A DNA stretch of 6,473 bases from Nitrospirota bacterium (GCA_020028195.1 JAHWYE010000102.1:1-6473), one strand, 5' to 3'. Positions 1-5,807 are shown, numbered from the stretch's first letter. The notes: generated from the sequence alone by a model not told the origin. Translations and numbers: made by a program.

Positions 1-1130
1 AGCGAGAAGAGGTCTCCGGTCTCCTCAAACCGGTCGTTGTCGTAGTATCGGATGTTCGGAAGCGTGATGGCTTCCTTCCGGTAGCCGCGTACGAGCGCGA
101 TGTCCTTGATATCGCACTCGTTCAGCGCCGCCACTTGTCGCTCTAGGATGGTTTTCCCTTTGATGTCCAGCAAGCACTTGGGTTTCTCTTCGATCAGGGG
201 CAGGAGTTGCTTCTCGAATCCGGCAGCCGCGATGATCGCGGTGATCTGCTCGCCTGCAACCGGCAGGAACCGGCGTTCGTCCTCTTCCATCTGAGTGACA
301 CCGACTAGGTCGTACACGTCGTTGAGTTTGACGATGCGGTCGTTCACCGAGCCAGGCCGCGTGTCCTGTTTGATCACGTCCAAGGCCTCGCTCATGGCCT
401 TGATGCCGGCCCGGATCACCTGGTTGGCGTAGATCACGACCTTGAACCCGGCTTCTTCTAGCTCGGCGGCCGAGACGCCGTCGAAGATTGTCGGGACCAC
501 GACCAGCGGCACGCGACCGGACCAGGCCTTGGCCACAGCCTTGAGTTCGTCGAAGGTCGGAGATTTGGAATGGATCAGCACGGCATCCGCGCCGGCCTGC
601 GCGTACGCTTCAGCCCGTTTCAGCGCTTCCTCCTGCCCCCACCCCGCGATCAACGCCTCGGTCCGGGCGATCACCATGAAGTCCGGCACGGTCTGCGCCG
701 CCTTGGCGGCTTTGATCTTCCCACAGTGTTCTTCAACGGCAATCAGCTCGCGGCGGACTCCGGCGTAAAAACTGCACCGCTTGGGATAGACATTGTCCTC
801 GATGCAGATGGCCGCGACGCCGGCGCGCTCGTGATCGTTGACGGTCCGCATCACGTTCAGGGCATTGCCGTAGCCCGTGTCGCAGTCGGCGATGATCGGA
901 ATGCTGATCGCCTCGACCATGTTTCGTTCAACCTCCAGTTGCTCGGTGGAGGTGACGAAGCTGGCGTCAGGAACGCATTTGAGCGAAGCGGAAATGCCGA
1001 ACCCGCTTGCCCAAATGGCGTCGAATCCGGCTTGCTGGATTAGCTTGGCACTGAGGGCGTCGTGAGCTCCGACGGCCTTGATGATGCCGGGGCGTTGGAA
1101 CAAGGCTCGAAATTTGGTCGCGTTATGCAT
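1..1130 (-). CDS. pepM: Phosphoenolpyruvate mutase fused to a nucleotidyltransferase domain (3' end outside window)
   Basis: Reading leftward from ATG at 1130-1128, the frame stays open for 376 codons to the window edge, so the C-terminus is missing. Residues 1 to about 285 form an isocitrate lyase/PEP mutase barrel. Metal-site DCDTGYG lies at 82-88, Arg156 in IARTE and His187 in LIHSK, matching my recollection of mussel PEP mutase Asp85/Asp87, Arg159 and His190. PEP mutase converts PEP to phosphonopyruvate, the first step of phosphonate synthesis; the decarboxylase and transaminase genes opposite support that role. Oddly, the family motif EDK(X)5NS reads EDNVYPKRCS (111-120). Residues 296-376 begin a sugar/choline-type nucleotidyltransferase (TAIIAAAGFEKQLLPL, then KPKCLLDIKGKTILERQ), but the usual GxGxR loop is GFEKQ. 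The start is supported by homology at the N-terminus; there is no clear Shine-Dalgarno. An alternative is another lyase of the superfamily. Confidence 0.88.
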   Translation of the reverse strand, partial: MHNATKFRALFQRPGIIKAVGAHDALSAKLIQQAGFDAIWASGFGISASLKCVPDASFVTSTEQLEVERNMVEAISIPIIADCDTGYGNALNVMRTVNDHERAGVAAICIEDNVYPKRCSFYAGVRRELIAVEEHCGKIKAAKAAQTVPDFMVIARTEALIAGWGQEEALKRAEAYAQAGADAVLIHSKSPTFDELKAVAKAWSGRVPLVVVPTIFDGVSAAELEEAGFKVVIYANQVIRAGIKAMSEALDVIKQDTRPGSVNDRIVKLNDVYDLVGVTQMEEDERRFLPVAGEQITAIIAAAGFEKQLLPLIEEKPKCLLDIKGKTILERQVAALNECDIKDIALVRGYRKEAITLPNIRYYDNDRFEETGDLFS

Positions 1131-1138
1131 GAACACCG

Positions 1139-1167
1139 ACTATGCGAAAGTGCAGACTGGTTGTCAA
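1139..1167 (-). promoter_or_regulatory. Sigma70-like promoter of the PEP mutase gene, probably leaderless
   Basis: On the minus strand, TTGACA (1167-1162) is a perfect -35. A 17-base spacer follows, then CATAGT (1144-1139), matching the -10 consensus at four of six positions including A2 and T6. Only eight bases separate the -10 from the ATG at 1130, so transcription would start at or within a base or two of the start codon. That fits the absence of a ribosome binding site. The promoter would let the mutase gene be transcribed independently of the two genes upstream of it. Confidence 0.6.
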
Positions 1168-1202
1168 TGAAAACTTTTGCCGATCCAGCGAAATGCCGAA
1201 AC

Positions 1203-1766
1203 CTAGTAAGTCGCACCGGCGAGGTCGGGGTCAGGGGCCATGCCTTCCTGGAACTTGGAGGCAAGGGCGCGGCTTTCAAGGAAGATCAACCCGAGGTCCC
1301 TCTTGACGTCGTAGGTCAAGGTGATCTCGGATTCCGGGCCGAACCAGGTAAACTGCTGAAGGATCCCGCGTGCGATCTGCCCGGGAGTCAGATCAAGCGG
1401 TCCGAACTGCGATTGAAGGTGTTGCAGGACCAACTGGTGCGTTTTCATGCCCTGATAGCGGATGATGACTCTGGCAAACTTTCCGTCGATCGAGACCAGC
1501 CGCAGAGACTCAACGGTGGCCTCGCCCAACCGAGGCGGGCTTTGCTTCAAGTCAAACTGTTTGATCCGATCGGTGGATTCGACCAGCGTCACATCCGGGG
1601 AGTCGGCGAGGGCTGTTCCCCACGGGATGCCCTGAAAACCCTTGGGATCATTCACCATGCTGACGGCCGAGGCAGTCGGCGAGAAAAGAAGGGCGGAGAG
1701 GCACAGGACAGCGAAGATTGTTGCGCTGATGAACATGACGACAGTATGCGCTTTCAGACGGGACAT
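1203..1766 (-). CDS. Exported protein of unknown function, second of a tandem paralogue pair
   Basis: This is a 187-aa protein whose family I cannot name. The N-terminus has basic residues (MSRLKAH), then a hydrophobic stretch at about 9-29, then a TASA site suggesting signal peptidase I cleavage near residue 34; it is probably periplasmic. The mature part opens with NDPKGFQGIPWG, and further in carries IDGKFARV, LQSQFGPLD and FLESRALA. By hand alignment about half of the mature residues match the protein encoded immediately upstream, without gaps. Its ATG overlaps the upstream TGA by one base (TGATG on the minus strand), so translation is probably coupled. The stop is TAG, 72 bases before the mutase start. 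It has no visible enzymatic motif and no evident chemical link to phosphonates. Confidence 0.85.
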   Translation of the reverse strand: MSRLKAHTVVMFISATIFAVLCLSALLFSPTASAVSMVNDPKGFQGIPWGTALADSPDVTLVESTDRIKQFDLKQSPPRLGEATVESLRLVSIDGKFARVIIRYQGMKTHQLVLQHLQSQFGPLDLTPGQIARGILQQFTWFGPESEITLTYDVKRDLGLIFLESRALASKFQEGMAPDPDLAGATY

Positions 1767-2329
1767 CAGTAGCTGGATCCGATATCTAACAGAGCTTCCG
1801 TAAGACGGGGCGCGAGCATCCGGCTCTCAATGAACAGGAATCCACGTTCCCCTTGGCCCTGGTAGGTCAAATTAATTTCTGTCTCAGTCCCTCGCCAGTT
1901 GTACTGCTGATTCAGCCCACGGACCATCGAGCCAGGAGCCCGATCGATGGGCCCGAATTGCGATTCGAGGTAGGCCAGCACATGAGTGTGAGTGCTCTGG
2001 CCTCGATAATAGATTGCCACTCGAGCGAGCTTTCCGTCGATCGTGTAGAGTCTCATGGAGTCCACCCTGGCCTCGCCCAGCGTGAGCGGCTCCTGTTTCA
2101 TATCGTATCGTTTGACGCGTGCACCGGAATCGGTGAGCGTCAGGTTCTCCAAGTCAGTGAGAGAGGAGCCCCAAGGGATTCCGCGAAAGCCCTGTGGATC
2201 GTTTACCAAGTTGCCAGCGCAGGCAGGGGCCGGCGCGATGAACATCGTGACACAACCTAAAAACAGCAGGCTGGCGAGGCTCCGTGCGCGGCACGGGGAA
2301 GTCTGGTTGAGGATGTAACGTCGACCCAT
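1766..2329 (-). CDS. Exported protein of unknown function, first of a tandem paralogue pair
   Basis: This 187-aa protein is the same length as its downstream paralogue. A basic N-terminus (MGRRY, CRARS) leads into a hydrophobic core (about 19-33) and a PACAGN site, suggesting signal peptidase I cleavage after residue 38. A lipoprotein reading of the cysteines (LFLGC or APAC) fits the lipobox poorly. The mature region contains NDPQGFRGIPWG, IDGKLARVAIYYRG, LESQFGPID and FLFIESRMLAP. Motifs of the GFxGIPWG kind occur, as I recall, in small secreted proteins of environmental bacteria without assigned function. The start is the only in-frame ATG ahead of the signal peptide, with no strong Shine-Dalgarno. 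It heads a leftward transcript diverging from the phosphonate operon. Confidence 0.85.
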   Translation of the reverse strand: MGRRYILNQTSPCRARSLASLLFLGCVTMFIAPAPACAGNLVNDPQGFRGIPWGSSLTDLENLTLTDSGARVKRYDMKQEPLTLGEARVDSMRLYTIDGKLARVAIYYRGQSTHTHVLAYLESQFGPIDRAPGSMVRGLNQQYNWRGTETEINLTYQGQGERGFLFIESRMLAPRLTEALLDIGSSY

Positions 2330-2376
2330 CGAAGAGATGCCATGAAAGTGAGATGAAACTCTAACATGATCTCTTT

Positions 2377-2392
2377 GCCAATGACAATTGGC
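2377..2392. promoter_or_regulatory. Inverted repeat GCCAAT-N4-ATTGGC, possible operator in the divergent promoter region
   Basis: Six-base perfect arms flank the spacer GACA. The repeat ends six bases upstream of the -35 of the rightward promoter and lies about 50 bases ahead of the leftward paralogue genes, where a regulator could influence both directions. Its role as a binding site is inferred from position and symmetry alone. Confidence 0.35.
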
Positions 2393-2398
2393 CCCTTC

Positions 2399-2427
2399 TT
2401 GAGAATGCGCAACCGCTTGGCTATAAT
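2399..2427 (+). promoter_or_regulatory. Near-consensus sigma70 promoter for the rightward phosphonate operon
   Basis: TTGAGA (2399-2404, five of six) is followed by a 17-base spacer and a perfect TATAAT (2422-2427). Transcription would start near 2434. The next plus-strand gene begins at 2712, which gives a leader of about 278 bases, most of it made of the inverted-repeat-bounded element at 2454-2668. No other equally good promoter is seen before the decarboxylase gene. Confidence 0.65.
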
Positions 2428-2481
2428 GCGAGCCGCTCTTTCGGCTGGCTGTGAGGAGCCTGTCGCAGAATCACCGTTCTA

Positions 2482-2516
2482 CTGCGGCGAACCATCCGCA
2501 GCCATCTGCGGCGTTC
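2482..2516 (+). repeat. Overlapping, mutually exclusive hairpins in the operon leader
   Basis: CTGCGG (2482-2487), CCGCAG (2496-2501) and CTGCGG (2506-2511) lie in series. The middle segment can pair with the first (8-base loop) or with the third (4-base loop), not both. The second hairpin is extended by GAAC (2489-2492) pairing with GTTC (2513-2516). In RNA this is the layout of an alternative-structure switch, but it may simply be part of the repeat element's own architecture. Confidence 0.4.
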
Positions 2517-2553
2517 TCATCACCCATTGCACGAGGCCAGGCAACGGGTACCC

Positions 2554-2597
2554 GAAAACTCCTCAACGTATTTCAGAGAATACGCCTCCGGGTTTTC
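2554..2597. repeat. Two-part hairpin inside the leader element
   Basis: The inner stem CGTATT (2567-2572) pairs with AATACG (2579-2584) around a six-base loop. The outer stem GAAAAC (2554-2559) pairs with GTTTTC (2592-2597) across a symmetric seven-by-seven internal loop. No run of T follows, so it does not look like an intrinsic terminator. Confidence 0.5.
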
Positions 2598-2711
2598 CGA
2601 GCCTGCGGCCTGGCATCTTGCCGCGCCTCTTTCGCCTCGTCACGAAGGTGATTCTCCGACAGGCTCCTAGGCTGGCCGTTATTGTTTTATGGGTTAGCGC
2701 GAGCAGACTCG

Positions 2712-3209
2712 ATGATTGAAGGCGATGACTTCGTCCGAACATTGCAGGAAATCGGGTTTAATTTTTTTACCGGTGTCCCGGATTCGATCCTGGGAGGCAT
2801 CATCTCCGCGCTGATGGAGCAGAGGCTGTATACTCCGGCCGTGCGGGAAGACGAGGCGGTGGCGATGGCAGCCGGCGCGTACATGGCCGGCAAGATCCCC
2901 GCCGTCTTGATGCAGAATTCCGGGCTGGGGACTTCCCTGAACACGCTGATGTCGCTGAATCTGATCTACCAGCAACCCTGCCTGTTGCTCGTTTCATGGC
3001 GCGGGTTCCAGGGGAAGGATGCGCCCGAGCATCTTGTGATGGGCCAGACCATGACGCAACTCCTCGACACGGTTCGCATCCCCCACCGGATCTTGTCGGA
3101 GCCAACCGCCGTGGATGATGTCAACTGGGTGGCCGAGACATTCACGAAGCAGCGAATCCCCGTGGCGCTGTTGATCAAAAAGGGTGTCGTGAAAGGGTTG
3201 CAGCCATGA
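2712..3209 (+). CDS. ppd: Phosphonopyruvate decarboxylase, alpha (pyrimidine-binding) subunit
   Basis: This 165-aa protein matches the N-terminal thiamine-diphosphate pyrimidine-binding domain of phosphonopyruvate and sulfopyruvate decarboxylases. FFTGVPDSILGG is at 18-29, the cofactor-activating glutamate is probably Glu46 in REDEAVAMAAGAYMAG (45-60), and MQNSGLGTSLNTL follows at 67-79. With the beta subunit it would decarboxylate phosphonopyruvate to phosphonoacetaldehyde, pulling the unfavourable mutase reaction forward. Many such decarboxylases are a single chain of about 370-380 residues; here the two halves are separate genes. I chose the ATG at 2712 because MIEGDDFVRTLQEIGFNFF fits the family's N-terminus; an in-frame TTG at 2682 would add ten residues with no homology. 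The ribosome binding site is weak. Sulfopyruvate decarboxylase is the main alternative; the neighbouring PEP mutase argues for phosphonate. Confidence 0.85.
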   Translation: MIEGDDFVRTLQEIGFNFFTGVPDSILGGIISALMEQRLYTPAVREDEAVAMAAGAYMAGKIPAVLMQNSGLGTSLNTLMSLNLIYQQPCLLLVSWRGFQGKDAPEHLVMGQTMTQLLDTVRIPHRILSEPTAVDDVNWVAETFTKQRIPVALLIKKGVVKGLQP

Positions 3210-3320
3210 GAGTCGTGACGTGTGAAACGCCCTTCGTGAAGCCTAAAGCGTATCCTGTGAATCGATAAGCGAGAGACGAACGACGCGTCACGAGCGACGA
3301 GGGAGAAGGGGAATGCGGAG
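3210..3320. other. 111-bp spacer between decarboxylase subunit genes, with degenerate GTGAAACG-like repeats
   Basis: Units resembling GTGAAACG recur (GTGAAACG, GTGAAGC, GTGAATCG), followed by a purine-rich run ACGAACGACGCGTC. TCGTGACG at 3213-3220 is an exact inverted copy of CGTCACGA at 3286-3293. The stretch ends in GGGAGAAGGGG, which could serve as ribosome binding site for the beta subunit, whose ATG is at 3321. No promoter or terminator is evident, so the two subunits are probably on one transcript. Confidence 0.45.
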
Positions 3321-3899
3321 ATGAGGCCGGAGGAAGGCACGATCCAGAGCCGCGCGCGAGCGATCGAAGCGGTGCTGGGACTCCTCACCGATCAACCGGT
3401 GATCATTTGTAACGGTTTCCCGTCCAGGGAGGCCTTTAAGCTTGCGGACCGGCCGACCCATTTCTACATGATCGGCTCGATGGGCGTCGCGCCGGCGATC
3501 GGGCTAGGGGTGGCGCTGGTAAAGCCAGACAAGAAGGTCATCGTGCTGGACGGCGACGGCAATGTCCTGATGGGTATGGGGACCTTGGCCACGGTCGGCG
3601 CGTTGAAGCCCAAGAACTTCATCCACGTGGTCTTGGATAATGAAGTGTACGGGAGCACCGGGAATCAACCGACGCTCTCCAGGGTGGTGCGGTTGGATCA
3701 GGTGGCCAAGGCGGCAGGCTATGTGCACGTGGAGCGGGTGCGGGAACGAGAGGACTTGGTCTATGAGTTGAAAGACATGCTGGGCAAGGAGGGGCCCAGC
3801 TTCCTGCTGGTGAAGGTGACGGAGCAGGCTGAAGATGTGGACCGAGTGCCGCTCGAGCCGGTTGAGATTACCCAGCGGTTTAAGAAGGCAATTGAGTAA
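3321..3899 (+). CDS. ppd: Phosphonopyruvate decarboxylase, beta (diphosphate-binding) subunit
   Basis: This 192-aa protein corresponds to the C-terminal thiamine-diphosphate domain of the decarboxylase. The cofactor motif is plain: GDG at 78-80, followed about 27 residues later by Asp106-Asn107 in VLDNEVYGSTGNQPT, supplying the Mg-diphosphate ligands. Upstream, GSMGVAPAIGLGVAL (52-66) is typical of the family. It would pair with the alpha subunit encoded 111 bases before it, since each half lacks the other's cofactor site. The ATG at 3321 is preceded by AGGGAGAAGGGG about ten bases away and by GGAG directly next to it. A competing ATG at 3313 meets a stop after three codons. The sulfopyruvate decarboxylase beta subunit is a close relative, so the substrate is assigned from context. 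Confidence 0.87.
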   Translation: MRPEEGTIQSRARAIEAVLGLLTDQPVIICNGFPSREAFKLADRPTHFYMIGSMGVAPAIGLGVALVKPDKKVIVLDGDGNVLMGMGTLATVGALKPKNFIHVVLDNEVYGSTGNQPTLSRVVRLDQVAKAAGYVHVERVREREDLVYELKDMLGKEGPSFLLVKVTEQAEDVDRVPLEPVEITQRFKKAIE

Positions 3900-3985
3900 A
3901 GCAACGTTAAACGTGAATCGTGTCTGATAAGTTTGGAATTCAGTTCTTCTTGCGACTAACGTTTAACGATTAACGGAGAAGACTT
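3900..3985. repeat. 86-bp spacer with inverted CGTTAAACGT / ACGTTTAACG repeats
   Basis: CGTTAAACGT at 3905-3914 and ACGTTTAACG at 3959-3968 are perfect ten-base inverted copies, 44 bases apart. Further partial copies (ACGTGAATCG, ACGATTAACG) sit beside them. This resembles degenerate intergenic strings I associate with Nitrospira genomes. The end of the spacer holds GGAG (3975-3978), seven bases before the transaminase start, a good ribosome binding site. Confidence 0.5.
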
Positions 3986-5080
3986 GTGATTCTCCTCAAC
4001 CCAGGTCCGGTCAACGTCACGGAGCGGGTGCGCAGGGCGCTGCAGCGTCCGGATATTTGCCACCGCGAATCCGAGTTTGCGGAGCTGCTTCAAGGCATCC
4101 GGCAGAAGTTGCTGAAGGCCTTCGTACCGGGAGCCGAGGCGGATTACACGGCAGTGGTGCTCACCGGGTCTGGGACGGCCGCCGTCGAAGCTGCGGTGTT
4201 GTCCTCGCTGCCGACCGGAAAACGGATTGTGGTCATTAACAACGGGATCTATGGCGAACGAATCTCGGCGATGGTTGGGGTGCACCGGCTGGGTGTAGCT
4301 GAGTTGAAGCTGGACTGGGGGGTAAGACTGGACCCGGAAAAACTTCGGCTGGCGTTGCGACAACATCCGGAAGTCCATGCCGTGGCGATGGTGCATCATG
4401 AAACGACGACCGGTTTGATCAACCCGGTCCGAGAGATCGCGGAGGTGGTGGACAGCCAGAACCGGGTCTTCGTCCTGGACTCAGTTAGCGGGTTGGCGGG
4501 TGAGGCGCTGGACATCGCCGGGGCTCATATCTATATGGTGGCTGGCACTGCCGGAAAATGCATTCAAGGATTTCCTGGGGCGTCCTTTGTCTTAGTCCGC
4601 AAGGGCTTTATGGAGCGCATGAAGAGCTATCCCAAACACTCCTGTTATCTCCACCTGCCGCACTATTACGAAGATCAGGAACGAGGGAGCATTCCCTTCA
4701 CGCCTGCCGTCCAGGTGTACTATGCCTTTGATGAGGCTCTCAACGAGCTGCTGGAAGAAGGGGTCGCCAATCGCATCCAGCGGTACAAGAAGGCCGCCAC
4801 GCTGATCCGGAAACGGCTGGGCGCCATGGGGTTAAAACCCGTCCTTCCGTCTGAGTTCCAATCCAATACCATCACTTCGTACTATCTTCCCCCAGGGCTG
4901 GCCTACCAAACACTGCATGATCGCCTCAAGGAACGAGGGTATATCATCTATGCCGGACAGGGGCACCTTGAGTCCAAGATTTTCCGTGTGGCCAATATGG
5001 GCGCCTTGACCGAGCAGGATCTCGAAGGGTTCCTGGCCGCCTTCCAGCAGGTGCTGGAGACCGTGGCGGTCCGTTCATGA
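3986..5080 (+). CDS. phnW: 2-Aminoethylphosphonate transaminase-like class V aminotransferase
   Basis: This is a 364-aa fold-type I, class V PLP enzyme. It opens with ILLNPGPVNVTERVRRAL. GSGTAAVEAA (61-70) binds cofactor phosphate, HHETTTG spans 137-143, Asp165 in LDSVSG contacts the PLP ring, Lys191 in GTAGKCIQGFPG forms the Schiff base, and Arg334 in FRVANMG would bind the substrate carboxylate. The length fits the AEP:pyruvate transaminase family. Next to a PEP mutase and decarboxylase it should run in the biosynthetic direction, aminating phosphonoacetaldehyde to AEP. The start is GTG at 3986, supported by GGAG seven bases upstream and by family alignment. Its TGA overlaps the next gene's ATG (ATGA at 5077-5080), implying coupled translation. 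Serine- or alanine-glyoxylate-type transaminases are related alternatives on sequence alone. Confidence 0.85.
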   Translation: MILLNPGPVNVTERVRRALQRPDICHRESEFAELLQGIRQKLLKAFVPGAEADYTAVVLTGSGTAAVEAAVLSSLPTGKRIVVINNGIYGERISAMVGVHRLGVAELKLDWGVRLDPEKLRLALRQHPEVHAVAMVHHETTTGLINPVREIAEVVDSQNRVFVLDSVSGLAGEALDIAGAHIYMVAGTAGKCIQGFPGASFVLVRKGFMERMKSYPKHSCYLHLPHYYEDQERGSIPFTPAVQVYYAFDEALNELLEEGVANRIQRYKKAATLIRKRLGAMGLKPVLPSEFQSNTITSYYLPPGLAYQTLHDRLKERGYIIYAGQGHLESKIFRVANMGALTEQDLEGFLAAFQQVLETVAVRS

Positions 5081-5799
5081 AAGCGATCATCTTGGCGGCA
5101 GGCGTTGGGAAACGGCTGTGGCCGCTGACCCAGCACCGGCCAAAGTGCCTCATCGAGTTGGGAGGGCGTACCCTTCTCGCTCGCTATCTGGATGCTCTGG
5201 CCTGGGTCGGAATCAGGCAGGCTGTCGTTGTGGTCGGTTACAAGCAGGATATGATTCGCTCCGCCGTGGCGGCCGACTCACGAGGACTGGATGTTCAATA
5301 TCTGGTCAATGAGCAATACCAGCGGGGCAGCATATCGTCTCTCTGGCTGGCTCGGACTGAGCTGGACGGCGACGTGTTGATCATGGACGCGGATGTGCTG
5401 TTTGATCGGGAGATCTTGCGGCGCCTGGTCACATCATCCTGGCCGACGGCCTTGCTGATGGATGAAACGGTGAAACAGATGACCGAGGAATGTATGGTCG
5501 TCGTGCGTGGCGGGCGCGTGATCGCCCTCACCAAGCGCATGCCTGAGCGTTATGATTTTGCCGGCGAGGGAGTCGGCTTCCTCAAGGTGAAGCGGGCGGA
5601 CACCGATGCCCTCATCATCTCGCTCAAAGGTCACGCGGATCGCGGCGAGTTGGATATGGAGTATGAAGACGCGCTCCTGGAATTCTTCAGCGCGGTGCGG
5701 GTCGGGCATGAAAAGATCGGCGGGTTACCCTGGATCGAGATTGACTTCCCCGAAGATGTCGCTCGTGCGGAGCGGGAGATCCTGCCGAAGCTCGAGTGA
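5077..5799 (+). CDS. pntC: Nucleotidyltransferase, probably CTP:2-aminoethylphosphonate cytidylyltransferase
   Basis: This 240-aa single-domain nucleotidyltransferase of the sugar-phosphate/phosphocholine class has an intact nucleotide-binding signature, LAAGVGKRLWPLT (6-18). Lys23 lies in RPKCL, SISSLWLA at 85-92 resembles phosphocholine-type enzymes, MDADVLF at 103-109 gives metal ligand Asp104 or Asp106, and EIDFPEDVARAE (221-232) gives a second acidic site. AEP cytidylyltransferases make CMP-AEP, the activated headgroup; the transaminase upstream and CDP-alcohol transferase downstream suggest exactly that step. The ATG at 5077 overlaps the upstream stop by four bases. The downstream gene starts eight bases after the TGA. 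Alternatives are phosphocholine or inositol-phosphate cytidylyltransferase; archaeal inositol lipids use a similar cytidylyltransferase/transferase pairing. Confidence 0.78.
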   Translation: MKAIILAAGVGKRLWPLTQHRPKCLIELGGRTLLARYLDALAWVGIRQAVVVVGYKQDMIRSAVAADSRGLDVQYLVNEQYQRGSISSLWLARTELDGDVLIMDADVLFDREILRRLVTSSWPTALLMDETVKQMTEECMVVVRGGRVIALTKRMPERYDFAGEGVGFLKVKRADTDALIISLKGHADRGELDMEYEDALLEFFSAVRVGHEKIGGLPWIEIDFPEDVARAEREILPKLE

Positions 5800-5807
5800 G
5801 AATGTAA

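Larger units (their letters stand above)
2454..2668. mobile_element. MITE-like element of about 215 bp with 22-bp terminal inverted repeats
   Basis: The left end (2454-2475, beginning AGGAGCCTGTCG) is the reverse complement of the right end (2647-2668, finishing CGACAGGCTCCT) over 22 positions with a single mismatch (C2466). No convincing ORF lies inside, so any mobility would depend on a transposase elsewhere. The interior is rich in further stems: GAAC/CCGCAG with CTGCGG/GTTC at 2489-2516, the palindrome GGGTACCC at 2546-2553, and a two-part hairpin at 2554-2597. GGCTGGC occurs just outside both ends (2443-2449 and 2670-2676), but not flush with the repeats, so a target duplication is uncertain. 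It could instead be a dispersed structured repeat or a long RNA hairpin. Confidence 0.55.

Noticed and set aside
442..1043. 108-aa and 157-aa plus-strand frames
   Set aside because: They are antisense shadows of the PEP mutase gene, whose catalytic residues are clear on the minus strand.
1062..1772. 236-aa plus-strand open frame
   Set aside because: It lies antisense to the mutase start and the second exported protein; the minus-strand frames have signal peptide, paralogy and family motifs.
2353..2381. Possible leftward promoter TTGGCA-17-TTTCAT for the exported-protein pair
   Set aside because: The spacing and position are plausible, but the -10 lacks the important A at position 2; too weak to annotate.
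2431..2446. AGCCG-N6-CGGCT hairpin near the operon transcription start as a terminator
   Set aside because: The stem is only five bases and no T-run follows.
2366..2719. 117-aa plus-strand open frame across the control region
   Set aside because: It runs through the promoter and the inverted-repeat element, has no ribosome binding site and its composition looks non-coding.
3206..3268. 20-codon ORF overlapping the alpha-subunit stop (ATGA)
   Set aside because: It lies in a repeat-like spacer, has no distinct ribosome binding site and its product has no recognisable features.
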